Below, piece by piece: positions 7,800 to 15,030 of a stretch of DNA of 33,021 bases. The notes under the pieces are model-generated. The model was not told where the DNA came from, did no database searches, and was given only the letters and a program-made list of their open reading frames with translations. Each line of letters opens with the position of its first letter. The first letter of the stretch is position 1. Source of the stretch: Nonomuraea indica (lineage in GTDB: Bacteria > Actinomycetota > Actinomycetes > Streptosporangiales > Streptosporangiaceae); the NCBI RefSeq assembly GCF_002850745.1, contig NZ_KZ559486.1, positions 2,943 through 35,963 on the forward strand, in the 5' to 3' direction. A program made the position numbers and the translations under genes.

Positions 7800-7924
7800 C
7801 GCGATACACGGTACGACCACGGCACGCGGTGCGCGGTACCGCTACGACGCGCGGTGCGCGGTACCGCTACGACGCGCGGTGCGCGGTACCGCCACGGCAC
7901 GCGGTGCGCGGTACGGCTACGGCA
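7800..7924. repeat. 25-bp tandem array, five copies
   Basis: Unit: CGCGGTGCGCGGTACCGC plus TACGACG. Copies at 7825-7849 and 7850-7874 are identical. Copies at 7875-7899 and 7900-7924 differ by a few bases. A diverged copy sits at 7800-7824. The central copies contain the perfect 10-bp palindrome GCGGTACCGC. The 25-bp period is not a codon multiple. Confidence 0.93.
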
Positions 7925-8003
7925 CGCGGCACGGCAAGGCACGCGGCACGGCAAGGCACGCGGCACGGCAAGGCACGCGGCACGGCAAGGCACGCGGCAC
8001 GCC
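7925..8003. repeat. 17-bp tandem array, four full copies plus a partial
   Basis: Unit CGCGGCACGGCAAGGCA is repeated without change at 7925-7941, 7942-7958, 7959-7975 and 7976-7992. A truncated copy begins at 7993. The array begins at the exact base where the 25-bp array ends. Identical copies imply recent expansion or active homogenisation. Confidence 0.94.
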
Positions 8004-8253
8004 ACGTACGCCCGGCACACCACGCGGCACGGCACGGCACGGCAGGCACGGCCACGAAAGCTGGCCCCGATCCTGACCGCCCTCGTGAGCTCGCCGCTGT
8101 CACGAGCACGGCTGTGCCGCGAAGCATGCCGTCCTGACACCCGGACGCCACGAGCGGCTGCTCGGCCGCCGAGTCCGGCCCGCCACGAACCCGGCCCTTC
8201 CACCGGCCCCTCCTCCTCGCCGGCCCTCAACACCTCGATCCTCAGGAGTCACG

Positions 8254-9522
8254 ATGAGCAGCCTTGAACTGGTGGCCAGAGCCGCTCTCATGCGCGCCGC
8301 CGACACAGGAGACACGACGATGGGCCGTCTCGTAGCCGCCCTCGGTGCTGTCAAGGCATGGGAGGCCATCCGCGGCCGGACGCTCCCGCCGGCGTTCGTC
8401 GCCCGGGAAACACAACAGGAGCGCGTCAGCAGGCTCGATCAGAAGCTGCACACCTGGCACAACAGGCTCGCGTCAGCGGACCCGGCGGAGGACATCGCCA
8501 TCGGCGAGCGGTCCGGAGCGAGACTGATCGTCCCAGGCAGTCCTGAGTGGCCGACCCAACTCGATCAACTGGGCTCGAGCCGCCCGCTCGGACTGTGGCT
8601 GCACGGCTCCGCCGACCTGCGCTTCGCCTGCCTGCGATCCGTTGCCGTCGTCGGGGCACGTTCGGCCACGTCGTACGGCACCCACGTGGCGGCCGAGTTC
8701 GGGTTCGGCCTCAGCGAGGCGGGCTGGACCGTCATCTCGGGTGGCGCCTACGGGATCGACGGCGCGGCACACCGCGGAGCCCTGGCAGCCGACTCTCCCA
8801 CCGTCGCGGTCCTCGCATGCGGCGTCGACATCGCCTACCCGCGCGGACATCTCGATCTGTTCACCGCCGTCCGCGAGCAGGGCGTCCTGGTCAGCGAGTG
8901 CGCTCCAGGCGTCCACCCCACCCGCGCACGTTTCCTCATCAGGAACCGCCTGATAGCCGCCCTGTCCCGGGGCACTGTCGTCGTGGAGGCGGCGCTGCGC
9001 AGTGGCGCGCTCAACACGGCCGCCCACGCCCTCACGCTGAACCGCCACCTGGCGGCCGTTCCCGGCCCTGTCACCTCGTCCATGTCGGCCGGCTGTCACC
9101 GGCTTCTGCGCGAGCGCAAGGCCGTCTGCGTCGCCACACATGAGGAGATGATCGACCTGGTGGGCGTTCTGGGGGATGACCTCGCCCCGCCCCCTCGGAG
9201 TCCGGCTGTGCCCCGCGACACTCTCAACGATGTGACCAGGAAGGTCCTCGATGCCGTGCCTTCGCGCGGCGGGGCGGGCTTCGCATCGATCGCGCTGGCC
9301 GCAGGTGTGCCCCTGGACGCCGCCCTCAGCGCGCTGGGAGGCCTCGCGGCAGCGGGCTACGTCGAACGCGTCGAAAAGGGATGGCGCATCCGCACGCCGG
9401 CGTCGGCCGCCTACCGCAAGCACCACTCCGTGCCGGACCCCGTGGACTCCTCTGGAGCGGACGCCTTTGCCGAACCCATGCCCCCTCAAGAGCAGACGGC
9501 ACCCCTACCCGACCTTGCATGA
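8254..9522 (+). CDS. dprA: DNA-processing protein DprA
   Basis: A 422-residue protein that in competent bacteria binds incoming single-stranded DNA and loads RecA. The Rossmann-like core is clear: SVAVVGARSATSYG, then ISGGAYGIDGAAHRGAL, ACGVDIAYPRGH, FLIRNRLIAALSRGTVVVEA and SGALNTAAHA...AVPGPVTSSMSAGCH. The N-terminal 80 residues are helical and of SAM-like type. The C-terminus (about residues 325-385) is a winged-helix domain (VLDAVPSRGG...LGGLAAAGYVERVEKGWRI), with a short disordered tail. The ATG has AGGAG 5 nt upstream. Conserved linkage with comM, yraN and xerC supports a DNA-processing role. Confidence 0.96.
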   Translation: MSSLELVARAALMRAADTGDTTMGRLVAALGAVKAWEAIRGRTLPPAFVARETQQERVSRLDQKLHTWHNRLASADPAEDIAIGERSGARLIVPGSPEWPTQLDQLGSSRPLGLWLHGSADLRFACLRSVAVVGARSATSYGTHVAAEFGFGLSEAGWTVISGGAYGIDGAAHRGALAADSPTVAVLACGVDIAYPRGHLDLFTAVREQGVLVSECAPGVHPTRARFLIRNRLIAALSRGTVVVEAALRSGALNTAAHALTLNRHLAAVPGPVTSSMSAGCHRLLRERKAVCVATHEEMIDLVGVLGDDLAPPPRSPAVPRDTLNDVTRKVLDAVPSRGGAGFASIALAAGVPLDAALSALGGLAAAGYVERVEKGWRIRTPASAAYRKHHSVPDPVDSSGADAFAEPMPPQEQTAPLPDLA

Positions 9523-10153
9523 CACGCGCCCCGAGGTAGCGGCGTACTGAGGCAGGTGGTGGTCTGAGGCGGCGGATCGCTTGAGATGTCGTGGGGCTTG
9601 GGCCGGGCGTGGGCGTGGGCTGGCGTGCGGCCTGGAGTGGCGTACGGCCTGGGGTGTTGTTCGCTCCGGGGGGTCTCGTGCGGCCTGGGGTGTCGCTCCG
9701 GGGGTGTCGTGGGACCTGGGGTGTCCGCGCGGCCTGGGCGCCGTGGGGCATGGGTGGCGTGCGCTCTGGCTTGGCGCACGGCCTTGCGTGGCGTAATGCC
9801 TTGGATGACGTGTGCTGTGAGTTGCGACGTGGCGGGGTGGGGATGTGCGATCTGGGTTGTATGGCCTGGGTGTGACGTGGGCTGGGCTGGGTGGCCTGGG
9901 GGTGACGTGGGCTATGGGAGGGCTTGGCGCTGACCAGCGCGTCTTCCCGCCAGTGCCCGTGCCGTGACCGCTCTGCCCGGTTCGTGACGTGCTGGAGTGG
10001 GGGTGATGTTCATGGGGAAGGGGCTGGAGGCAACGCGGGGAGACGTGCCTGACGACGCGAGTGATAGAGAGGTGATCGGCTTGGTGGCGGCTGTGGCCGC
10101 GGTGCTGGGCCGGTGGCTGAGGATGTGTGCCGGCGGGCGGACATGGGTGGGAT
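9523..10153. other. Gap between dprA and xerC with strong strand asymmetry
   Basis: No supported gene in 631 nt. From about 9570 to 9930 the plus strand is strikingly rich in G and T, with few A and modest C. It is built of degenerate, overlapping motifs such as GCGGCCTGGGGTGTC and TGGCCTGGGNGTGACGTGGG. Three overlapping open frames cross it, but their translations are low-complexity and start inside repeats. Right of 9940 the composition returns toward normal and nothing recognisable was found before the xerC start. Confidence 0.55.
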
Positions 10154-11038
10154 ATGGCGGATGTCGATGAGGTAACAAGTGAGTTCGAGCGGTATCTGCG
10201 GTTCGAGCGGGACCTTTCGCCGCATACCGTGCGGGCTTACCTGTCTGACGTTCGGGCTTTGATGGGGCATCTGGGCGGCAGACTCGGCGGCCTCGAGGTC
10301 GGCACGTTGCGGGAGTGGCTGGCCGGACAGCATGCTGAAGGAAAGTCGCGGGCGACTTTGGCACGGCGGACCGCTTGCGCGCGCACGTTCACCGCGTTCT
10401 GCCATCGCCAAGGTTGGCTGCCGGATGATCCAGGGCTCCTGCTCGGGAGCGCCAAGGCGCCACGATCGTTGCCCGCGGTACTCGACCAGGAGCAGGCTCG
10501 GGCCGTGCTGGAGGGGCCCTCGGCGGGTGAGCCCAAGGAACTACGCGATCAGGCCATCCTGGAGTTGCTGTACGCCACCGGCGTCCGCGTGAGCGAACTC
10601 TGCGCGCTGGACGTGGACGACGTGGACCGCGACCGCCATGTCATCAGGGTGCTGGGCAAGGGGCGTAAGGAGCGGACGGTACCGTTCGGGACGCCGGCGC
10701 TCCGCGCGGTTGACAGGTGGTGCGTCCACGGGCGGCCGTTGTGGATCAAGCCCGGTTCCGGCGCGGCGTTGTTCCTCGGGGTCCGGGGGGCCCGTATCGA
10801 CGCGGGCACCGTGCGTCGGGTGGTGCACGGACGCTTGCGAGATGTGGAAGGAACTCCGGACCTCGGGCCCCACGGGCTGAGGCACACCGCCGCAACCCAC
10901 CTGCTGGAGGGCGGCGCCGACCTGCGAAGCGTTCAGGAACTCCTGGGGCACGCCTCACTCAACACCACGCAGATCTACACCCATGTCTCGATCGAGCGGC
11001 TGCGGGCGGCGTACCGACAAGCCCACCCGAGGGCATGA
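10154..11038 (+). CDS. xerC: Tyrosine recombinase XerC
   Basis: A 294-residue site-specific recombinase expected to act with XerD at dif to resolve chromosome dimers. The N-terminal SAM-like DNA-binding domain (about residues 5-90) includes RDLSPHTVRAYLSDV. The C-terminal catalytic domain has the complete set: Arg145 in ATGVRVSEL, Lys169 in LGKGRKER, His240 and Arg243 in HGLRHTAATHLL, His266 in LGHASLNTT, and the nucleophile Tyr275 in IYTH. The ATG at 10154 follows GGGTGGGA; an in-frame GTG at 10127 would add nine residues. Neighbouring dprA is the usual actinobacterial context, which favours XerC over XerD or a phage integrase. Confidence 0.93.
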   Translation: MADVDEVTSEFERYLRFERDLSPHTVRAYLSDVRALMGHLGGRLGGLEVGTLREWLAGQHAEGKSRATLARRTACARTFTAFCHRQGWLPDDPGLLLGSAKAPRSLPAVLDQEQARAVLEGPSAGEPKELRDQAILELLYATGVRVSELCALDVDDVDRDRHVIRVLGKGRKERTVPFGTPALRAVDRWCVHGRPLWIKPGSGAALFLGVRGARIDAGTVRRVVHGRLRDVEGTPDLGPHGLRHTAATHLLEGGADLRSVQELLGHASLNTTQIYTHVSIERLRAAYRQAHPRA

Positions 11039-11046
11039 CGCCATGT

Positions 11047-11232
11047 AGGGGAACGCAACGCCAGGGGGATGTCACTTAAGGGAGGTTCGCCACATCAGGC
11101 AGTGCACCACGCCGGGGGGACGCCACGTCAGGGGGCACCGCGTCAGGGGGGACGCCACATTAGGGAGTGCGCCGCGTCAGGGGGCGCCACGTCAGGGGGG
11201 CACGCCACGCCAGGAGAACGCCACGAGGGTTG
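11047..11232. repeat. Degenerate short repeats with core CGCCACGTCAGGGGG
   Basis: About eleven imperfect copies of an approximately 15-19 bp unit, (A/C)CGCCACGTCAGGGGG, occupy most of the space between xerC and the convergent M23 gene (gap 11039-11333). The best copies are near 11120, 11150 and 11190. Spacing varies, so this is not a clean tandem array. The remainder of the gap up to 11333 shows nothing recognisable. Confidence 0.75.
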
Positions 11233-11333
11233 CGCGATCTGTTGTCACAGGGGGGACACGCCGGAGCCGTTCCCGTGGGGATCGCGCGGCATTGCCGCTA
11301 CGTAGGATCCGGTCCGGCAGCGGCCGGCCAGGG

Positions 11334-12206
11334 TCAAGGTACGGACCTGTCCTGTCGGGTGGGCGGGTCGCGGTGGGGTCGGTCGTGAGACTTCGTGCCT
11401 GTGGACGTGGCCCCGGCTGGGTGGGCGGGGGTAGGGGGCCCCGGTGGGGGTGGTGGGATGCGTCCCACTGCGAAGGGCGATGCTGAGATCAGGACCGCTC
11501 TCATGCTTGGGACAAGGGCTGGGTGCACCGCCTCGGTGGGGATGACGGCCGGAAGCCGGGGGGTCGGGGGGAGCGTGAGGGAGAGGGGCCTCGTACGGTC
11601 TGGGGTGGCCGCCCTGTCGCCGGCCAGGGGAACCCTCTGACCTCGGCCGGACGTCGTCATGGGAGCGGCTGCGTGCACGGCCTTCCCAGCGGGCCAGACG
11701 GCCTGCCCGGCGGGCCAGAAGGGCAGGAGGCGAACGCGGGACCTGCCCAGGAGAAGCAGCGGATCGAGGTAGACGGGCGCGCGGACGAGCCCCCAGTGCA
11801 GGCATGATTCCGCGCAGTGCGAGGGGGACGCCGCCACGACTCCCAGCCGATCACCTCGGGTCACCTGCTGCCCTCGCCGCACCGACGCCGTGACGGGGAG
11901 GTAGGTGGTGCGGAGCCCGCCGGGGTGCTCGATGGACACCACGCCCCGGCCGGCGAGGGGTCCGGCGTAGCGCACCACTCCCGACCCTGCGGCGAGCACC
12001 GGCGTGCCCGGTGGGGCGGCGAGGTCGACCCCCCGGTGCCCTGCCAGCCACCGCTCGGGTGGCGGGGCGAAGTGGTGCAGGACTCTCGGGCGGCCGTCCA
12101 GAGGCCAGCGCCAGGGTGCAGGGTCGGCTGCGGCCGGACCGGCGCGGGTGAACGAGGCGGCGGTCATGAACAGGATCGCCGCCGCCGTCGCCACGGTTGC
12201 GGTCAC
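11334..12206 (-). CDS. M23 (LytM)-like peptidase-domain protein with altered active site
   Basis: A 290-residue predicted secreted protein. The GTG start at 12206 has AGGA about 10 nt upstream and begins a hydrophobic export segment (VATAAAILFMTAASF) ending at AAAD. The M23 domain (about residues 30-150) contains AGHRGVDLAAPPGTPV with the zinc ligands His57 and Asp61, then VVRYAGPLAGRGVVSIEH, and ESCLHWGL with the third ligand His137. In standard LytM enzymes the last motif is HxH; here the catalytic His is Cys135. The usual Y-x-H of the central strand reads YLPV. Zinc binding may persist while hydrolysis is doubtful. A proline-rich C-terminal tail of about 130 residues follows. The position next to rpsB is typical of actinobacterial M23 proteins. 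Confidence 0.8.
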   Translation of the reverse strand: MTATVATAAAILFMTAASFTRAGPAAADPAPWRWPLDGRPRVLHHFAPPPERWLAGHRGVDLAAPPGTPVLAAGSGVVRYAGPLAGRGVVSIEHPGGLRTTYLPVTASVRRGQQVTRGDRLGVVAASPSHCAESCLHWGLVRAPVYLDPLLLLGRSRVRLLPFWPAGQAVWPAGKAVHAAAPMTTSGRGQRVPLAGDRAATPDRTRPLSLTLPPTPRLPAVIPTEAVHPALVPSMRAVLISASPFAVGRIPPPPPGPPTPAHPAGATSTGTKSHDRPHRDPPTRQDRSVP

Positions 12207-12399
12207 CGAGGTGTGTCCTGCCCGGCGACGTGCCCGCGTAGCCGGGCGCGCGCGGGTGGCCGATGGGCAGGCTCGAGTCGGGAGCGTGAGCCCGTCCCGG
12301 CGCGCACGGAGCCTGGAGGCGCGGGTGGGGGCGGGCGGCTGGTCGTGCCGGCGGGGCGGATCGCGCGGCTGCACTGGTTGACGCAGCGGGGCCCGGTCG

Positions 12400-12487
12400 T
12401 GCCAGAGGGCCCGCGCCTGCCAGAAGGCCCGCGTGTGTCGGAGGGCCCGCGCGTGTCGGAGGGCCTGTGCGTGCCAGTGGGTTCGAT
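12400..12487. repeat. 18-bp tandem repeat, about 4.8 copies
   Basis: The unit TG(C/T)C(A/G)GAGGGCCCGCGCG recurs at 12400, 12418, 12436 and 12454, with a partial copy at 12472. It lies upstream of the M23 gene. On the minus strand it would read as a six-residue repeat (DTRGPS-like) in an unsupported frame. Confidence 0.85.
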
Positions 12488-12591
12488 CATGTGAGTGGAC
12501 TCGGGTGTGCGTGGCGGTGGGGGAGTGGAAGGTAGGCATGCCCGCGAGTTTCGTCGGCGGGCGGCCGGTGGCGTGTGGCTGAACGTCATTC

Positions 12592-12650
12592 TGTGGACAG
12601 GGCATCGCCGGGCGCGCCGGGCTGTGGACAGAGCGCCGGGCTGTGGGGAG
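12592..12650 (-). promoter_or_regulatory. Cluster of DnaA-box-like nonamers
   Basis: TGTGGACAG occurs at 12592-12600 and 12623-12631, i.e. CTGTCCACA on the minus strand. It fits the relaxed actinobacterial DnaA-box consensus. A weaker relative, TGTGGGGAG, lies at 12642-12650. The sites also sit inside short repeats (GCCGGGCTGTGGACAG). They lie between the MFS gene end and the M23 gene start. Confidence 0.3.
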
Positions 12651-12752
12651 AAGCGTCGTATCGTGGCGTGAGATCTGCTTCGGGGTCAATCGGTTCGGGT
12701 GGCGCGGCTGCGGGGGCGGCATGAGATGAAGGAAGCGCCGTCGGCCCACGGG

Positions 12753-14270
12753 TCATCCACGCTGGGCGTGCGGGGCACGAGAGGCGGTGCGCAGCGGTGA
12801 CGTCCAGATCCAGACGGCGCTGAGGGCGATCCCGGCCGCGGAGACGATGATGACGGGGCGCAGGCCGATGAGCTCGGCCAGCAGGCCGCCCGTGATCCCG
12901 CCCACGGCCATCACGCCCTGCACGGCGAACGTCATGGTCGCGTTGACACGGCCGCGGAGTTCGGGGGCGGTCACCCGCAACGCGATCGCGCTCATGCACG
13001 TGGCGTACGCCACCACGATGCCTCCTGTGGCCGTACCCATGAGGGCGAGCACCGTGAGCTTCCACCAGAGCGGACCGGCGAGCAGGCCGACGGCGAGGAT
13101 CTCGATGGGGAAGAGCAGCACGGAGAAGAGCATCACCCGTTCCTCCCCGTATCGTTTCGCCAGGCGGGTGGTGGCCCAGGCGCCGAGGACGCCGCCCAGG
13201 CCGCTGAGGGCGACGAGGGCCCCGATGAGCCCGTGGGGGATGCCCAACGTGTTGATCATGTAGAGCATGTGGATGGCCGTGTACGTCATCGCGAAGAAGT
13301 TGATCGTGACTCCGGCGCCCAGCAGAGCTCGTAACACGGGATGGGTGACACCGACCCGGAGGCCTTCGGCCACGTCGCGCCACATGCCCCGCGAGGGTGC
13401 GGGTTCGGCGCGTTCGGGGGTGCGGATGGAGCGCAGCAGAAGGGCGGAGGCGAGGAACGTCAGGGCCTCGGCCAGTACGGCGATCGGGGCGCTCAGCAGA
13501 TGTACGAGCGCGCCCGCCAGTCCCGGCCCGCCCACCGAGGCGACCGAATAGGAGGCGTTCAGGCCGGCCATGGCCGCCGTTCGCTGATCGGGGGAGACTA
13601 CGGCGGCCAGGTGGGGGAAGCTCGCGGCTCTGAACAGGACTCCGGCCGCCCCGATGGTGAAGGCGACCGCCAGCAGGAGGGGAATGGTGAGGACGCCGAG
13701 CCACCAGGCCAGGGGGACCGCCGACGCGGCCACGCAGGAGACCAGCTCTGTGGCGATCATGAGAGGGCGGTGCCGGGTGAGCCGGTCCGCGATCGCGCCT
13801 GCCTGTAGCCCGATGAGCAGCGCGGGTACGGAGGCGGCGGCCGTCAGCAGGCCCATCTCGGCGGGGGAGGCGGCGAGTGACGTCACCGCGGTGAGGGGGA
13901 CGGCCAGCTTCGACACCTCGGAGCCGGTGATCGAGGTGGTCCGGGCCGTCCAGAGGAGCCGGTAGTCACGCTGCTTGCGGAGCGGCGGCGTGGAAGACGC
14001 CGGTGTCGGTGGGGTGCCGCTGGGAGACGGGGGGCTCGGGGTTGGCAGGCTGGGAAGTGTGGAGCCCGGGCTCTGCGGCGGGTTGGGAGGTGTGGAGCCC
14101 GGGCCCTGCGGCGGGCTGGGAGGTGTGGAGGCCGGGCTCTGCGGCGGGCTGGGAGGTGTGGAGCCCGGGGCAGCCGGCGGCGCTGCCGTGCGGCGGTTCG
14201 GGGGGATGGGATCGCGGGGTGGCGGTGGTGGGGTGCGACGGAACGGGAAACTCTGAAAGGATCGCTTCAT
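12753..14270 (-). CDS. MFS transporter with proline-rich N-terminal extension
   Basis: A 505-residue major facilitator family permease, most like the multidrug/siderophore exporter branch (EntS/MFS_3 type). About 95 proline/serine-rich residues precede the transporter core, including four 11-residue repeats of the type PGSTPPSPPQS. The core starts at LRKQRDYRLLWTARTTS and holds about 12 predicted membrane helices. The MFS loop 2-3 motif is recognisable as GAIADRLTRHRPLM. The ATG at 14270 is the only standard start upstream of the core. It has no ribosome-binding site but sits 7 nt from a -10-like element, consistent with a leaderless mRNA. Two palindromic operators shared with the divergent ArsR-type gene cover the promoter. 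Substrate unknown; probably an exporter of the regulator's ligand. Confidence 0.9.
   Translation of the reverse strand: MKRSFQSFPFRRTPPPPPRDPIPPNRRTAAPPAAPGSTPPSPPQSPASTPPSPPQGPGSTPPNPPQSPGSTLPSLPTPSPPSPSGTPPTPASSTPPLRKQRDYRLLWTARTTSITGSEVSKLAVPLTAVTSLAASPAEMGLLTAAASVPALLIGLQAGAIADRLTRHRPLMIATELVSCVAASAVPLAWWLGVLTIPLLLAVAFTIGAAGVLFRAASFPHLAAVVSPDQRTAAMAGLNASYSVASVGGPGLAGALVHLLSAPIAVLAEALTFLASALLLRSIRTPERAEPAPSRGMWRDVAEGLRVGVTHPVLRALLGAGVTINFFAMTYTAIHMLYMINTLGIPHGLIGALVALSGLGGVLGAWATTRLAKRYGEERVMLFSVLLFPIEILAVGLLAGPLWWKLTVLALMGTATGGIVVAYATCMSAIALRVTAPELRGRVNATMTFAVQGVMAVGGITGGLLAELIGLRPVIIVSAAGIALSAVWIWTSPLRTASRAPHAQRG
14051..14182 (-). repeat. 33-bp in-frame repeat inside the MFS gene, four copies
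   Basis: Units at 14051-14083, 14084-14116, 14117-14149 and 14150-14182 differ by only a few bases. The period is a codon multiple and encodes an 11-residue Pro/Ser-rich unit in the cytosolic N-terminus. Most intergenic arrays nearby are not codon multiples, which supports translation of this one. Confidence 0.93.
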
Positions 14271-14340
14271 AACTGTGAAGGTATTGCTTCATAGTTATGA
14301 AGGCAATGCTTCGCATCGCGATCGGGGTACCTTGATGCGC
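14265..14340. promoter_or_regulatory. Divergent leaderless promoters with twin palindromic operators
   Basis: Site 1, CTTCATAACTGTGAAG (14265-14280), and site 2, CTTCATAGTTATGAAG (14287-14302), are inverted repeats with centres 22 bp apart, two helical turns. On the minus strand a promoter can be read: -35 TTGCCT (14301-14306), 17-nt spacer, -10 TACCTT (14278-14283), 7 nt, ATG of the MFS gene. Site 2 fills the spacer, and site 1 covers the -10 and start codon. On the plus strand the same -10 TACCTT (14328-14333) lies 7 nt before the regulator's ATG at 14341. Binding by the ArsR-type protein should block exporter transcription. Confidence 0.8.
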
Positions 14341-14955
14341 ATGACGCAGGAAAGGGCGAGCCTGAGCGACCCCAAGGCGATGCGGGCCCTGGCGCATCCG
14401 GCGAGGCTCGCCATCCTGAACCGGCTGGGGACGGGAGTGCCCGCGACGGCTACCGAGGTGGCCGAGGTGGCGGGCATCACGCCGAGCGCCGCCAGCTATC
14501 ACCTGCGCATGCTCGCGAAGTACGGATTCGTACGGGACGCGGAGCCTCGCGGAGACGGCCGGGAGCGTCTGTGGCGCGCCGTGGACGAGCCGTTCAGCGT
14601 CGGCGTGCTGCCCGACGACCGGCCGGAGGTGCGTGAGGCCAAGGGGCTGCTCATCCGGGCGGTGCGCAGGGCGGCGAACGAGGAGGGGGAGCGGGCGCTG
14701 GCCGGCCTCGACCAGGAGTCGCACGAATGGCGCGAGGCCACCCGGTTCAGCCGTACGCTGCTCCGGGTGGACGCGGCCGAACTGGCGTCGCTGAACGCGG
14801 AGATCGAGAAGCTGCTCCGGCCGTACGCCGCCCAGCACCGGCGTGCCGAGGACGCCCCGAGCGGCGCCAGGATCGCCGAGGCGCAGGTCAATCTCTTCCC
14901 GCACGCGCCGAGGCCGGTGCCGGGTCTGCCGACCGAGGACCACGACGCCAGGTGA
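14341..14955 (+). CDS. ArsR-type winged-helix transcriptional regulator
   Basis: A 204-residue regulator. An N-terminal winged helix (about residues 10-82) includes KAMRALAHPARLAILNRL, the recognition segment EVAGITPSAASYHLRMLAKYG, and a wing ending in RERLWRAV. The remaining 120 residues are helical and charged, with no cysteine motif of the metal-sensing ArsR/SmtB type, so a small organic effector is more likely than a metal. The ATG at 14341 is 7 nt from TACCTT; an in-frame ATG at 14335 and a further one at 14275 are less likely, the latter lying inside the operator. Divergent arrangement with the MFS gene and shared operators indicates that it represses the exporter. A strong stem-loop follows 43 nt after the stop. 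Confidence 0.9.
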   Translation: MTQERASLSDPKAMRALAHPARLAILNRLGTGVPATATEVAEVAGITPSAASYHLRMLAKYGFVRDAEPRGDGRERLWRAVDEPFSVGVLPDDRPEVREAKGLLIRAVRRAANEEGERALAGLDQESHEWREATRFSRTLLRVDAAELASLNAEIEKLLRPYAAQHRRAEDAPSGARIAEAQVNLFPHAPRPVPGLPTEDHDAR

Positions 14956-14997
14956 TCCCGCCGCCGCGTGGCCCCGCCGGGGTGTACGGGAGGCGCG

Positions 14998-15030
14998 CCG
15001 GCCGCGGGGGGCCGTCGGCCGCGCGGCCGG
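14998..15030 (+). terminator. Stem-loop after the ArsR-type gene
   Basis: A perfect 9-bp GC stem, CCGGCCGCG (14998-15006) with CGCGGCCGG (15022-15030), and a 15-nt loop. No T-run follows. It separates the regulator gene from the rpsB leader. Confidence 0.45.

Larger units (their letters stand above)
7784..8253. other. Repeat-filled gap between comM and dprA
   Basis: No supported gene. Two unrelated tandem arrays (7800-7924 and 7925-8003) fill the left half. Bases 8004-8060 hold further degenerate CGGCACGG motifs. From about 8060 to 8240 nothing recognisable is seen. The dprA ribosome-binding site lies at 8244-8248. Confidence 0.6.

Noticed and set aside
7706..8267. Several open frames on both strands through the 25-bp and 17-bp arrays
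   Set aside because: Periods are not codon multiples. The translations are repeat-derived Arg/Thr/Ala-rich strings, and all frames stay open only because the sequence is GC-rich.
9581..9933. Overlapping plus-strand frames of 71-115 codons in the G/T-rich tract
   Set aside because: Trp/Gly/Val-rich low-complexity translations with no ribosome-binding site or family resemblance.
12203..12589. Minus-strand open frame of 128 codons whose TGA overlaps the GTG of the M23 gene
   Set aside because: The overlap looks like translational coupling, but the translation is low-complexity (six-residue repeats from an 18-bp array), resembles no family and has no supported start.
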